A DNA stretch of 64,000 bases, taken from NCBI GenBank assembly GCA_048526005.1, contig DBFVEH010000018.1, positions 1 to 64,000 of the forward strand. The letters are read 5' to 3'. Of this stretch, positions 7,305 through 15,526 are shown in pieces; positions within the stretch are counted from its first letter, which is position 1, and the number at the start of each line of letters is the position of its first letter. The notes under the pieces were generated by a model that saw only the letters and a program-made list of their open reading frames with translations, was not told the DNA's origin and did not search any database. Source of the stretch: QALR01 sp900552255. GTDB lineage: Bacteria > Bacillota > Clostridia > Oscillospirales > CAG-272. Both the position numbers and the translations under genes were made by a program.

Positions 7305-8198
7305 ATGAATCTTTTGACAGACGGAGCCTACAACCAAGCAATCGAAAACGCAGTAACGGCATCCATAGGAAAGCCCTTTCGCATCACCGGAATCCGCGAG
7401 AACAAGACAGGCGCCATGCACGCCGCCGCAATATTCGAAGGAGAAAGCCTGGACGTATTCGTCAAGGCCGGCACCAATCCGTTTTCTCCGGATCAATTCG
7501 CCGCGGAGGCATGGGAGCTCGACTATATCCGTTCGCATTCTCCTGTCAAAACGCCGGAGGTCATCGCCGTCGTGGAAGAGGGAGACACCGCTCTGCTCAT
7601 TTTGGAGGCGATCGACGTCGTAACACCGGGAACCAAGCGCGACTGGGAGCTCCTCGGTCAGGGGCTCGCTTCCCTGCACCGCATCCATCACGACAAATGC
7701 GGGCTTGAAAGGCAGACCTATCTCGGCATTTTCAAGCAGGACAACACATGGAAAGATACATGGACGGAATTTTACGGCGAATGCAGACTGCGCGATACCA
7801 TGAAAATGGCGGTCGATGCAGGCAAAATGAACCCCGAAGCATGCGCCATGCTCGAACGCCTCATCACAAGGCTGCCGGAGCTTTGTCCGCCGCAGACCGC
7901 CTTTTCTCTGCTGCACGGCGATCCGTGGATCGGGAATCTGCTATATAACGGACATGAGCTTGTGCTCGTCGATTGCAGCATCTATTACGGAAACCGCGAA
8001 ATCGACCTCACGACGGTGGATTTTTTCTGTCCGGTCTCCCCCGTATTCTTTGACGCTTATAAAGAGGCCTACCCCTTGGATCCGGGCTATGAGGAACGCC
8101 GCGATCTCTGGAAAATCAACCAATGGCTCGGTCACGTCACGCTGTACGGTGAAAAATACATGGGAACACTGATGGACGCCGTAAAAAAATACCTGTGA
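7305..8198 (+). CDS. Fructosamine kinase / ketosamine-3-kinase family protein
   Basis: The protein has 297 residues, the usual length for bacterial fructosamine-kinase-like enzymes. The catalytic loop is LLHGDPWIGNLLYNG (about residues 204-218), the metal-binding motif LVDCSIYYGNREIDLTTVD follows, and the family ending (EAYPLDPGYEERRDLWKINQ) is very clear. The family phosphorylates sugars attached to amines (Amadori products), leading to deglycation of proteins or small amines; the exact substrate here is unknown. An alternative label is aminoglycoside phosphotransferase-like fold, but the C-terminal motif argues for fructosamine kinase. The metal-site residue usually found as DPAVYYG is DCSIYYG here. 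It ends in a terminator shared with the convergent MFS gene. Confidence 0.85.
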   Translation: MNLLTDGAYNQAIENAVTASIGKPFRITGIRENKTGAMHAAAIFEGESLDVFVKAGTNPFSPDQFAAEAWELDYIRSHSPVKTPEVIAVVEEGDTALLILEAIDVVTPGTKRDWELLGQGLASLHRIHHDKCGLERQTYLGIFKQDNTWKDTWTEFYGECRLRDTMKMAVDAGKMNPEACAMLERLITRLPELCPPQTAFSLLHGDPWIGNLLYNGHELVLVDCSIYYGNREIDLTTVDFFCPVSPVFFDAYKEAYPLDPGYEERRDLWKINQWLGHVTLYGEKYMGTLMDAVKKYL

Positions 8199-8285
8199 AT
8201 CCGCTGCCAATTCGATTGAAATCAAACGGAAATCGAAAGCGCCGATATCGAAAAGCTACCGAAGGAACACAACGTGATTTCAACC

Positions 8286-8317
8286 AAAAAGCCCCGGACA
8301 GAAGTCCGGGGCTTTTT
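8286..8317. terminator. Bidirectional terminator
   Basis: A 14-bp stem (AAAAAGCCCCGGAC with its complement), 4-nt loop, T5 on each strand. It serves the kinase gene (plus) and the MFS gene (minus). Confidence 0.9.
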
Positions 8318-8327
8318 CAGACCGAAA

Positions 8328-9527
8328 TCAATCTTTCTTCTCGTTTCCCATATCCCTCTTATACAGCAGAACGCTCACAATCAGCAAGACCGGGAAAACA
8401 AGAGAAAACAATATCCCGACATTCAGCCTGCCGCCGAACGCATCCGAAACCATGCCGACAAGCGTGGGACCCGTAGTGCAGCCGACATCTCCGAACAGCG
8501 CCAGCATGGCGAACAGCGCCACTCCGCCGCCGCGGATGCTCGACGCGCCGATACTGAGCGCGCACGGCCAAAAAATGCCGACCGAGAAGCCCGCCAGCGC
8601 ACAGCCGACAAGCCCGAGCGCCGGAATCGGAGAGAGCGCCGCCAAAAGATAGCTCACGATGCAAAGCACGCCCGAAGCGATCATGGCGTTCTGCGCGTTC
8701 AGCCTATCGCTGAATTTGGCATACAAAACCCTCGCGGTACCCATCAGCGCGGCAAACAGGCACGGTCCTGCAAGGTCGCCGACCGTTTTATCGACGCCAA
8801 GCCCCGTCTGTGCAAATGCGGAAGCCCACTGGCTGATACAAAGCTCCGCGGCGCCCGCGCATACCATAATGAGCGCCAAAAGCCAAAATTTTTTCATGCG
8901 GAACAATTCCCCAAGCTTCAGCCCTCCTCCCGACTCCTCCTCGCTCTCCGGCATCGGAACGAGCAAAAACAAAATCATATCGGCAAGCGGGATCACCGCC
9001 CAAAGAAGCGCCAAAACCCGCCAGTTCTCGATTCCGAAAACGGCAAAAAACGCGGTGGAAACAAGAATCGTAAAAAGCTGTCCCCAGCAGTAAAACGAGT
9101 GGAGCAGGCTCATCGAGGCGGCCTTGCGCTCCGTCGGACAAAGCTCCACCACAGGGCTGATGATCACCTCGTCCAGCCCGCCGCCGACGGCATATAAAGC
9201 TGTGGAAATGAGAAGTCCGGTGTATGCGTTTTCGCAGATTTCCGGCAGAAATGCAAGGCAGACAAGCCCCAAAATGGAAAAGCACTGCGCGGTCACCGCC
9301 GTCCGGCGGTATCCAAGCCGCCGGACAAAAACGGAGGAAAAAAGATCGATGATAAGCTGAATACCGAAATTGATCGTGACAAGCAGCGTGATTTTTTCAA
9401 GTCCGATGCCGTATGTATTCTGAAACGTTACAAAAAGCAGCGGCGCAAAATTGACGATAATCGCCTGCACGACATATCCTGTAAAGCAAGCATATACGGT
9501 ATGATTGAAATTTAGTTTTTTTCTCAT
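8328..9527 (-). CDS. Major facilitator superfamily (MFS) permease
   Basis: The 399-residue protein has about 12 hydrophobic helices, a cytoplasmic loop rich in Glu near the middle (PMPESEEESGGG), and the inter-helix motif VRRLGYRR after TM2, as in MFS motif A. Family: sugar/fucose-permease-like or multidrug-type MFS; the substrate cannot be told. Start ATG 9527 has GGAGACTTTAC before it. A sigma A promoter with an overlapping palindrome lies upstream (9592-9628), so the gene is probably controlled by a repressor. Confidence 0.85.
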   Translation of the reverse strand: MRKKLNFNHTVYACFTGYVVQAIIVNFAPLLFVTFQNTYGIGLEKITLLVTINFGIQLIIDLFSSVFVRRLGYRRTAVTAQCFSILGLVCLAFLPEICENAYTGLLISTALYAVGGGLDEVIISPVVELCPTERKAASMSLLHSFYCWGQLFTILVSTAFFAVFGIENWRVLALLWAVIPLADMILFLLVPMPESEEESGGGLKLGELFRMKKFWLLALIMVCAGAAELCISQWASAFAQTGLGVDKTVGDLAGPCLFAALMGTARVLYAKFSDRLNAQNAMIASGVLCIVSYLLAALSPIPALGLVGCALAGFSVGIFWPCALSIGASSIRGGGVALFAMLALFGDVGCTTGPTLVGMVSDAFGGRLNVGILFSLVFPVLLIVSVLLYKRDMGNEKKD

Positions 9528-9591
9528 GTAAAGTCTCCAAAACCGACCAACAAAACGATCTCTGTTTTATGCGCGGTTCTCCGCCGCGCGA

Positions 9592-9628
9592 CGGATATGA
9601 TTATATCCGAAATAGCCGAAAAAGTCAA
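9592..9628 (-). promoter_or_regulatory. Sigma A promoter of the MFS gene with palindromic operator over the -10
   Basis: On the minus strand TTGACT (9628-9623), 17-bp spacer, TATAAT (9605-9600). A perfect inverted repeat CGGATAT-N4-ATATCCG (9592-9609) covers the -10 box, the classic position for a repressor site. Confidence 0.75.
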
Positions 9629-9714
9629 CATAAAACGATAAACGGACGGTACCGAGCTTTTATTCTGAAAAGATTGAATTTTTTGTGAATTCGTGCGGCA
9701 TTTTTTCTCATGCC

Positions 9715-9743
9715 TTGACACGAAAATTTGTTTATGTTATACT
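9715..9743 (+). promoter_or_regulatory. Sigma A promoter of the DUF1538/PII-like operon
   Basis: TTGACA (9715-9720), 17-bp spacer, TATACT (9738-9743). Transcription would start near 9750, leaving a leader of about 130 nt before ATG 9878; no riboswitch fold was recognised in it. Confidence 0.8.
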
Positions 9744-9877
9744 ATTGTAAAATGTTGTTATTTTCATTCTGAAACAAAAGATCTGTCCCTCTTCGGACAA
9801 ACGCACAGATAACGAAGCGTCCGCCCCCTGCAAGGCCATACCGGCACAAAAAATACCGACGAAACGGAGAGTACCAT

Positions 9878-11512
9878 ATGAAAAACAAAACGATACTCAT
9901 GGAAAAGCTGAAGGAATCCTTGTCCTCCGTTCTGCCGGTATCCGCGATCATTCTCGTGCTCTCCATGACAGTCGCGCCGCTGCCCAATTCCATCTTCATT
10001 TCCTTCCTTTTCGGCGCCGTGCTGATGACGGTCGGCATCGGGCTTTTTACCCTCGGCGTCGATAAATCCATGACGCCGATGGGCGAATACGTCGGAACCA
10101 CGATGACGAAATCCAAAAAGATTTGGCTCATCTGCCTCATCTCATTTCTTGTGGGCGCCATGATCACGGTCTCGGAGCCCGACCTTCAGGTGCTCGCAGG
10201 CTATGTGCCCTCGATCGATACCTACACTTTTATCATATCGGTCGCCGTCGGCGTCGGCGTGTTCCTCGTTATCGCCATCCTGCGCATCATTCTCGCGGTA
10301 AAGGTAAGGTATATCCTTATTGTATCCTACGCGGCGATTTTTGTGCTGGCCGCTTTCGTGGATCCCGATTTTTGGTCGGTCGCCTTCGACGCCGGCGGCG
10401 TCACGACAGGCCCTCTTTCCGTGCCGTTCATCATGGCGATGGGCGTCGGTATTTCCGCCATCTCCTCCGACAAGGACGGCTCAAACGACAGCTTCGGACT
10501 GATGGCGCTCTGCTCCGTCGGCCCTGTGCTCTCCATCCTTGTGCTGGGGCTCATGTATGACGTCGGATCTACGGCTTATGTTCCCGACGAGCTGATCGAT
10601 TTTGCCACCTCCCGCGAATTCGGCTTCGAGCTGTTTTCTTCTTTTCCGCATCAAATGCTCGAGGTCGCCAAGGGACTTTTCCCGATCGTGATCTTCTTCT
10701 TTCTCTATCAGGCGATCGCAAATCCGCTCGGAAAAGAAGCCGTTTTAAAGCTTCTCGTCGGCGTCGGCTATACGTATTTCGGTATCGTCCTGTTTCTCAC
10801 GGGCGTCAATATCGGTTTTCTGCCGGTCGGCAGCTATATCGGTCAGTCCATCGGAGGAACTTCCTATAACTGGATTTTGGTTCCGCTCGGCATGCTGATC
10901 GGTTATTTCATCGTGTCGGCGGAGCCTGCCGTCCACGTGCTGGAAAAGCAGGTGGAGGAAGTCACCTCCGGCGCAATTCCGAGGAAAATGCTGTCTGTCG
11001 CCATCTCCATCGGCGTTGCACTGGCCGTAGGGCTTGCGATGGTGCGCGTTCTGACCGGAATTTCCATCCTTTGGTTTGTCGGAATCGGCTACGCCGCGGC
11101 GCTGCTGCTCTCGTTCTTCGTGCCGGAGATCTTCACGTCCATCGCGTTTGACTCGGGAGGCGTCGCCTCCGGCACCATGTCTTCCGCGTTTCTGATGCCG
11201 CTCGCAGTCGGTGCTTCTGTCGCCGTGGGAGGAAATGTTATGAAGGACGCCTTCGGCGTGATCGCGCTCGTCGCTCTGCTTCCGCCCATCACCATTCAGA
11301 TCCTCGGACTCGTTTATAAAATCAAGGTGAAACGCACCGAAAAGGCCACGGAGGCCTCCTCTCACGACGGCGTAATCGAGTTTGACGCCATACGTCAAAA
11401 AATCCAAAAACGGGCAGCCGCCGTCCGCAGCAGAAGCCCGCGGCACGGCAGGCAGGCGGCCGTTCCAAGCTATCCCGATATCATAGAATTTGAAAACGAA
11501 GGCAGGTGGTAA
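9878..11512 (+). CDS. DUF1538 integral membrane protein (two-fold repeat)
   Basis: The 544-residue protein is mostly transmembrane and matches the DUF1538 family, thought to be transporters. It is an internal duplication: EPDLQVL at about residue 100 and EPAVHVL at about 349; FDAGGVTTGPL at about 170 and FDSGGVASGTM at about 424. The paired acidic residues (E100/E349, D171/D425) in conserved loops are candidate ion or substrate ligands. The last 50 residues are a basic, soluble tail, probably cytoplasmic. A strong promoter and GAAACGGAGAG ribosome-binding site precede it. The downstream PII-like gene overlaps or abuts its stop, so the pair is co-translated. Function is not established; ion transport controlled by a PII-like protein is the best guess. 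Confidence 0.85.
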   Translation: MKNKTILMEKLKESLSSVLPVSAIILVLSMTVAPLPNSIFISFLFGAVLMTVGIGLFTLGVDKSMTPMGEYVGTTMTKSKKIWLICLISFLVGAMITVSEPDLQVLAGYVPSIDTYTFIISVAVGVGVFLVIAILRIILAVKVRYILIVSYAAIFVLAAFVDPDFWSVAFDAGGVTTGPLSVPFIMAMGVGISAISSDKDGSNDSFGLMALCSVGPVLSILVLGLMYDVGSTAYVPDELIDFATSREFGFELFSSFPHQMLEVAKGLFPIVIFFFLYQAIANPLGKEAVLKLLVGVGYTYFGIVLFLTGVNIGFLPVGSYIGQSIGGTSYNWILVPLGMLIGYFIVSAEPAVHVLEKQVEEVTSGAIPRKMLSVAISIGVALAVGLAMVRVLTGISILWFVGIGYAAALLLSFFVPEIFTSIAFDSGGVASGTMSSAFLMPLAVGASVAVGGNVMKDAFGVIALVALLPPITIQILGLVYKIKVKRTEKATEASSHDGVIEFDAIRQKIQKRAAAVRSRSPRHGRQAAVPSYPDIIEFENEGRW

Positions 11513-11514
11513 GC

Positions 11515-12207
11515 ATGCAGCATATGTACTGGTTTATCACGATTTCCCGGAAGGCCGACGCAGAGGAGATCATCGAGCTTTATAAAAGATTCGAGGTGCC
11601 GAGGCTATACTGCACGCTCGCGCACGGCACCGCGAAATCGCAGACACTTGATCTTTTCGGGATCGAACAATCCGAAAAAGTCGTGCATCAAGCGGTGATA
11701 ACGCACAATAAACTACGTGAACTGAAAAAAACACTGGAAATGGATTTCCAAATCGACCTGCCCGACCGCGGGATCGCACTCGCCGTCCCGCTCGCCAGCA
11801 TATCGACAAAAAATACGCTCGAATTCTTTTCGGGCGGTCACGCGGAGGATGAAATGACCGATACGGAACAAAAGGAAAAAAGCACGCTGGAGCTTATCAT
11901 CGCTATATGCAATAAGGGTTACACCGAGGATGTGATGGAAGCCGCAAGAAAAGCGGGCGCCGGCGGCGGGACGATCCTGCACGCCAAGGGGACGGGAACC
12001 GAATACGCCGAGAAATTTTTCGGCATTTCGATCGTCGATGAAAAGGAAATGATCTATATCGTTTCAAAAAAGGAAGTGAGAAACGCCATCATGCAGGCGA
12101 TCACGGACAACGCAGGCGCCGGAACCAAAGCGCACGCGCTCGTCTTTTCCCTGCCCGTGACGGAGACGGCAGGCTTCCGGCTCTACGGAGAAAAAACAGA
12201 AGTATAA
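11515..12207 (+). CDS. Tandem PII-like regulator paired with DUF1538 protein
   Basis: This protein of about 230 residues is twice the length of a PII protein. The N-terminal half (MYWFITISRKADAEEIIELY) and the C-terminal half (STLELIIAICNKGYTEDVME, then ARKAGAGGGTILHAKGTG) each look like the ferredoxin-like fold of GlnB; only the second has the Gly-rich segment used in nucleotide binding. The T-loop tyrosine and the RG signature of GlnB/GlnK are not seen, so uridylylation is unlikely. I chose ATG 11515 with AGGTGG before it; GTG 11506 overlaps the upstream stop and is an alternative. It ends in a strong terminator. It probably binds the DUF1538 protein to gate it, by analogy with GlnK and AmtB (inference). 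Confidence 0.75.
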   Translation: MQHMYWFITISRKADAEEIIELYKRFEVPRLYCTLAHGTAKSQTLDLFGIEQSEKVVHQAVITHNKLRELKKTLEMDFQIDLPDRGIALAVPLASISTKNTLEFFSGGHAEDEMTDTEQKEKSTLELIIAICNKGYTEDVMEAARKAGAGGGTILHAKGTGTEYAEKFFGISIVDEKEMIYIVSKKEVRNAIMQAITDNAGAGTKAHALVFSLPVTETAGFRLYGEKTEV

Positions 12208-12209
12208 AA

Positions 12210-12250
12210 GAGAGGATATTGCGTCGATAAACGCAATATCCTCTCCTTTT
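12210..12250 (+). terminator. Terminator of the DUF1538/PII-like operon
   Basis: A 15-bp perfect stem (12210-12224 with 12231-12245) with a 6-nt loop, then CTTTT. Confidence 0.9.
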
Positions 12251-12301
12251 CACCGCACAAATTTGACAGCGGACACCGCGGCGCAAATGCCGCGTCCGAC
12301 G

Positions 12302-12700
12302 TCACTTCGTCTCCAGCCGAAATCCCCGAGGAAACAGCTCTCCGAGCGTCGTTTCCACATAATCGGTCTCATTTTTCGCACAGATGACGGGAAACGATTC
12401 GTCACAAAATTCATATAAAAACTGCCGGCATACGCCGCACGGCGTCGTAGGCTCAAGAGAGGAGCCGACGATCGCAATCGCTGCAAAATCCCGCTGTCCC
12501 TCGGATATCGCCTTCGCCGCAGCGCAGCGCTCGGCGCACAGCGTCGGCGAATACGAGGAATTTTCGATGTTGCAGCCGGTATATACCGCGCCGTCCCCGC
12601 AGAGGAGCGCCGCGCCGACACGGAAACCCGAAAACGGCGCATATGCCATCTCGCGCGCCGACATAGCGGCACGAATCAGCTTTTGACGATCAAAATCCAT
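12302..12700 (-). CDS. cdd: Cytidine deaminase
   Basis: The 132-residue protein is the length of homotetrameric cytidine deaminases. The zinc site and proton shuttle are complete: C55-A-E57 within SPTLCAERCAA, and C88-x-x-C91 in PCGVCRQ. The substrate-binding motif GCNIENSSY precedes them. It converts cytidine and deoxycytidine to uridine and deoxyuridine in pyrimidine salvage. It lies 9 bp downstream of deoB on the same strand, a common nucleoside-salvage pairing. Confidence 0.95.
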   Translation of the reverse strand: MDFDRQKLIRAAMSAREMAYAPFSGFRVGAALLCGDGAVYTGCNIENSSYSPTLCAERCAAAKAISEGQRDFAAIAIVGSSLEPTTPCGVCRQFLYEFCDESFPVICAKNETDYVETTLGELFPRGFRLETK

Positions 12701-12709
12701 AGTCTCACC

Positions 12710-13870
12710 TCAAAGGATTCTATTTAAAAAGCTCTTGCCATTCAGCGAATACGGCACGCCGAAATACGCCGCGATCGTGGCGGCGATATCCGAATACGTG
12801 GAAAGCGTCCCGAGATCCACCGGCTTTATTTTTCTCCCATAGACAAGCAGCGGAACATTCTCGCGCGTATGGTCGCTCCCCGCGAAATTCGGATCGCAGC
12901 CGTGATCCGCCGTGATCATGAGGATGTCGTCCGGCTTCATGCCCGCGATAAACCGCGGCAGCCATGCGTCAAGGCGCATAACGGCTTCCGCATAGCCCTT
13001 TGCGTCGCGGCGATGGCCATAAAGCGTATCGAAATCCACAAAATTGATAAAGGAAAGTCCCGTGAAATCCTTCTCCAAAAGCTCCAAGCAGACGCGCATA
13101 CCGTCGTCGTTGCCGGAGGTGCGTATCGATTCCGTCACACCGACGCCGGCGAACACGTCCCCGATCTTGCCCACACATTCCGTCGCATAACCGGCATCCG
13201 CAAGCAGCTCCAGCACGGTTTTCGCCGGCGGCACCGCTGAAAAATCATGACGACGCGCCGTGCGGACAAACGGCCATTCCCCCGTGAACGGTCTTGCGAT
13301 CACACGTCCCACGCAGTCCTCCCCGACCAGCAGCTCCCTCGCGATCCGGCAATCGCGATAAAGCTCCTCGACCGGAACCACCTCCTCATGCGCCGCGATC
13401 TGAAACACGCTGTCGGCCGAGGTATAGACGATCAGCTCGCCTGTTTTCATATGCTCGCGCCCAAAATCCCGAATGACCTCCGTCCCGGAATAAGGCTTGT
13501 TGCACAGCACGCCGCGGCCGCATTTCTCCGAGAACGGCCGCAGAATCCGTTCGGGAAAGCCGTCCGGATAGGTCGGCAGCGGGACGTCCGAGCGGATGCC
13601 GGCGATCTCCCAATGGCCGATGGTCGTATCCTTGCCCTGCGACATCTCGCAAACCCTCGCATAAGCGCCGGTAGGCGTCCCCGTCCGAAAGGGCGAGAGG
13701 ACGCCGTCGATATGAAACAGCCCAAGGGAAGCAAGCGTCGGCGCGGAAAACCCGTCCTCCGCCATGACGGAGGCAAGCGTGTTACTGCCCTCGTCGCCGA
13801 ATGCCGCGGCGTCGTTCGCACCGCCGATGCCGAAGCTGTCCATCACCATCAGAAATACCCTTTTATTCAT
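12710..13870 (-). CDS. deoB: Phosphopentomutase DeoB
   Basis: The 386-residue enzyme belongs to the alkaline phosphatase superfamily. Key parts are VFLMVMDSFGIGG near the N-terminus (metal ligand Asp), the phosphorylatable-threonine region GKDTTIGHWEIAG (about residues 85-97), and the C-terminal metal motifs ADHGCDPNFAGSDHTRE. It interconverts ribose or deoxyribose 1-phosphate and 5-phosphate, feeding nucleoside sugars into central metabolism. ATG 13870 is taken since the protein then begins MNKRVFLMV as in relatives; a TTG 24 bp upstream gives eight more residues. The two genes form a salvage operon with cdd. Confidence 0.95.
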   Translation of the reverse strand: MNKRVFLMVMDSFGIGGANDAAAFGDEGSNTLASVMAEDGFSAPTLASLGLFHIDGVLSPFRTGTPTGAYARVCEMSQGKDTTIGHWEIAGIRSDVPLPTYPDGFPERILRPFSEKCGRGVLCNKPYSGTEVIRDFGREHMKTGELIVYTSADSVFQIAAHEEVVPVEELYRDCRIARELLVGEDCVGRVIARPFTGEWPFVRTARRHDFSAVPPAKTVLELLADAGYATECVGKIGDVFAGVGVTESIRTSGNDDGMRVCLELLEKDFTGLSFINFVDFDTLYGHRRDAKGYAEAVMRLDAWLPRFIAGMKPDDILMITADHGCDPNFAGSDHTRENVPLLVYGRKIKPVDLGTLSTYSDIAATIAAYFGVPYSLNGKSFLNRIL

Positions 13871-13911
13871 ATCCGTCACCGTCCCTATTATCAATTTCTA
13901 TCTTTATAGTA

Positions 13912-13925
13912 TGATAATATTATCA
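13912..13925. promoter_or_regulatory. Perfect 14-bp palindrome upstream of deoB
   Basis: TGATAATATTATCA is a perfect palindrome 42 bp before the deoB start, in an AT-rich stretch that must hold its promoter. It is a candidate operator for a nucleoside-responsive repressor; no matching regulator gene is in the window. Confidence 0.45.
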
Positions 13926-13986
13926 CATATTTATGGGCACATTGGTGAAATATTTGTAAATTTCCAAAGGCAGCCGCTTTTCCCGT

Positions 13987-14012
13987 AAAAAACGGAGACG
14001 CTTTCCGTCCCC
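13987..14012 (-). terminator. Terminator of the DUF2807-type lipoprotein gene
   Basis: On the minus strand GGGGACG (14012-14006) pairs with CGTCTCC (14000-13994), one G-U pair, 5-base loop GAAAG, then G and T6. Confidence 0.65.
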
Positions 14013-14019
14013 GCTTCTT

Positions 14020-14811
14020 TCATTCCGTATAGATTTCCTCCGAACGCTGCTCCACCTCGCCGAGGCCGGAGACATTCGACGTGACAGCCGGCGAGCCGTA
14101 GTAATAAACGGAGCCGACACCGGATATCTTTGCTTTCAGCGTATCCGTGACAGACAGCGCGACCGATCCCGCACCGGACACTCGAATATCCGCGTTTGCC
14201 GCTGCAAGCGCTCTCGCATCCACCTCCGCAGCGCCGGAAAGTCCCACCACAAAGGTCTCCGCCGTACCGGAAACCGTGATATCCGCAGCGCCGGAAAGGT
14301 CGATTTCAAGCCGTCTTGCCGCCGCATTTTTTATAAGACAGTCACAGGCGCCCGAAATATCGAGCCGGAGCTCTTCCGCACCTGCGGCGTCGATTTCAAG
14401 ATCGCACCCGCCGGAAAGCTCCACACGATCAAAATCGGCATATACCGTGATTTCAAAAGCATCCGCGATATAGCTATAATTATGAGCTGTCCCGATGCGG
14501 ATCTTCCCGTTTTTCGCCGTGACTTCAAAGCCGTAATCGGCAAAATCCTCGTTGTACCTCGCCTCTATGCGAACCGAATCCGACGGAACGAGCCGGACGA
14601 CGGCGTTTTCGCTGTCGGAAAAGCTCAGCTTTTCAATTTCCACCGTCCAGCCCTCGGAATCTCCGCTTCCGTAAATGGTTGTTTCTTTCATATCGCCGGA
14701 AAGCCTCACCGTCTTCCAGCCCGTATACATACGGCATCCGGAAAACAGGAAGAGCGCCGTCACCAAGGCTGCGGCCGCGCTGAGCACTCTTATCAAAAAC
14801 GATCGCGTCAT
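14020..14811 (-). CDS. DUF2807 (GIN domain) lipoprotein
   Basis: The 263-residue protein begins with a lipoprotein signal (hydrophobic stretch then LFLFSGC, Cys at about residue 26). The rest is a beta-helix-like repeat region: LSGGCDLEIDAAG, ISGACDCLIKNA, LSGAADITVSGT, LSGAAEVDARAL, VSGAGSVALSV, ISGVGSVYYYGS. This pattern is typical of DUF2807, the putative head-GIN domain of adhesin-like proteins. It should sit on the outer face of the membrane. Function is unknown. It is preceded by its own promoter inside the end of the ferritin-like gene and followed by a terminator. Confidence 0.85.
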   Translation of the reverse strand: MTRSFLIRVLSAAAALVTALFLFSGCRMYTGWKTVRLSGDMKETTIYGSGDSEGWTVEIEKLSFSDSENAVVRLVPSDSVRIEARYNEDFADYGFEVTAKNGKIRIGTAHNYSYIADAFEITVYADFDRVELSGGCDLEIDAAGAEELRLDISGACDCLIKNAAARRLEIDLSGAADITVSGTAETFVVGLSGAAEVDARALAAANADIRVSGAGSVALSVTDTLKAKISGVGSVYYYGSPAVTSNVSGLGEVEQRSEEIYTE

Positions 14812-14843
14812 TTCGGTCTATCTCCTATCTGTTATATGGATTT

Positions 14844-14871
14844 ATTATAGCACAGACAGGGGATATGTCAA
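14844..14871 (-). promoter_or_regulatory. Sigma A promoter of the DUF2807 lipoprotein gene
   Basis: On the minus strand TTGACA (14871-14866), 16-bp spacer, TATAAT (14849-14844). The -35 box overlaps the stop codon of the upstream gene. Confidence 0.75.
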
Positions 14872-15377
14872 GCAATCTCCGATATCAACTCTCTGAATAT
14901 CTTCGCGTGATGCTCCTCATCCTTCACGATCCTCGCGAGCACCTCCGTGATGGCTTCGTCCCGAATATTTTTCATGAGCCGCTGATAAACCGCGATCGCG
15001 TTTTTCTCACTTGTCTCGGCGGCGGCAAGCAGCCTGTCGGGAGTTGTGCCGTAATTTAGTCCCGCCGCGCTGAAAGCGCCCCGTCCGTCGGACTGAAAAC
15101 GCGGCGCGCCGCCGAGGTCGCAGATCAGCGTCCCGAGAATCTCCAAATGGCGCATTTCCACCTCGGCTATATAGGCAAATACATCCGTAAGCAGCGCCGG
15201 CTTTGCATTCCGACAAACCAAATGCCCGTATTGATATTGAAGCACTGAGGAAAGCTCGCCTCCCTGTCCCGCATACGGAACGGAAAGCATCCTTGCATAG
15301 CTCAGATTCGGCTCCTTCACACGGGGATTGGGATACGGCAGAGGAACCGTACAAAGTGTCTTTATCCTTGTATTCAT
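14868..15377 (-). CDS. Ferritin-like diiron protein (manganese catalase/rubrerythrin-like)
   Basis: The 169-residue protein has a four-helix ferritin-like pattern. Likely metal ligands lie in GELSSVLQYQYGH (E about 41), AEVEMRHLEILG (E about 72, H about 76), AAETSEKNAIAVYQRL and KDEEHHAKIF (E, H at about 154-157). In the family (manganese catalase N-terminal part, spore-coat CotJC-like) it detoxifies peroxide or stores metal. A spore-coat role is possible in this spore former but not shown. Start ATG 15377 follows AAGGAGCG at somewhat long spacing. Confidence 0.7.
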   Translation of the reverse strand: MNTRIKTLCTVPLPYPNPRVKEPNLSYARMLSVPYAGQGGELSSVLQYQYGHLVCRNAKPALLTDVFAYIAEVEMRHLEILGTLICDLGGAPRFQSDGRGAFSAAGLNYGTTPDRLLAAAETSEKNAIAVYQRLMKNIRDEAITEVLARIVKDEEHHAKIFRELISEIA

Positions 15378-15412
15378 AAAAAATATCGCTCCTTTTCCGG
15401 CTTTTCCTTCCT

Positions 15413-15441
15413 ATTGTATGCAGCATAGGATAAATCCGCAA
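15413..15441 (-). promoter_or_regulatory. Probable promoter of the ferritin-like gene
   Basis: On the minus strand TTGCGG (15441-15436), 17-bp spacer, TACAAT (15418-15413). It is divergent from the ABC-F promoter 19 bp away. Confidence 0.45.
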
Positions 15442-15459
15442 CGAGTTTTCACAATAAAA

Positions 15460-15489
15460 TTGACAATGGCTCCGGTTTCGTAGTATAAT
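15460..15489 (+). promoter_or_regulatory. Sigma A promoter of the ABC-F operon
   Basis: TTGACA (15460-15465), 18-bp spacer, TATAAT (15484-15489). The ATG at 15488 lies in this -10 box, so it cannot be the translation start. Confidence 0.75.
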
Positions 15490-15526
15490 GAATATAAATT
15501 TTTCAAGGAAACGGATTTACAAAAAA

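Noticed and set aside
6594..7916. A 440-codon open frame on the minus strand
   Set aside because: It is antisense to sigF and the kinase gene.
15488..15526. A start of the ABC-F gene at ATG 15488
   Set aside because: This ATG overlaps the -10 box of the promoter, so it is not transcribed.
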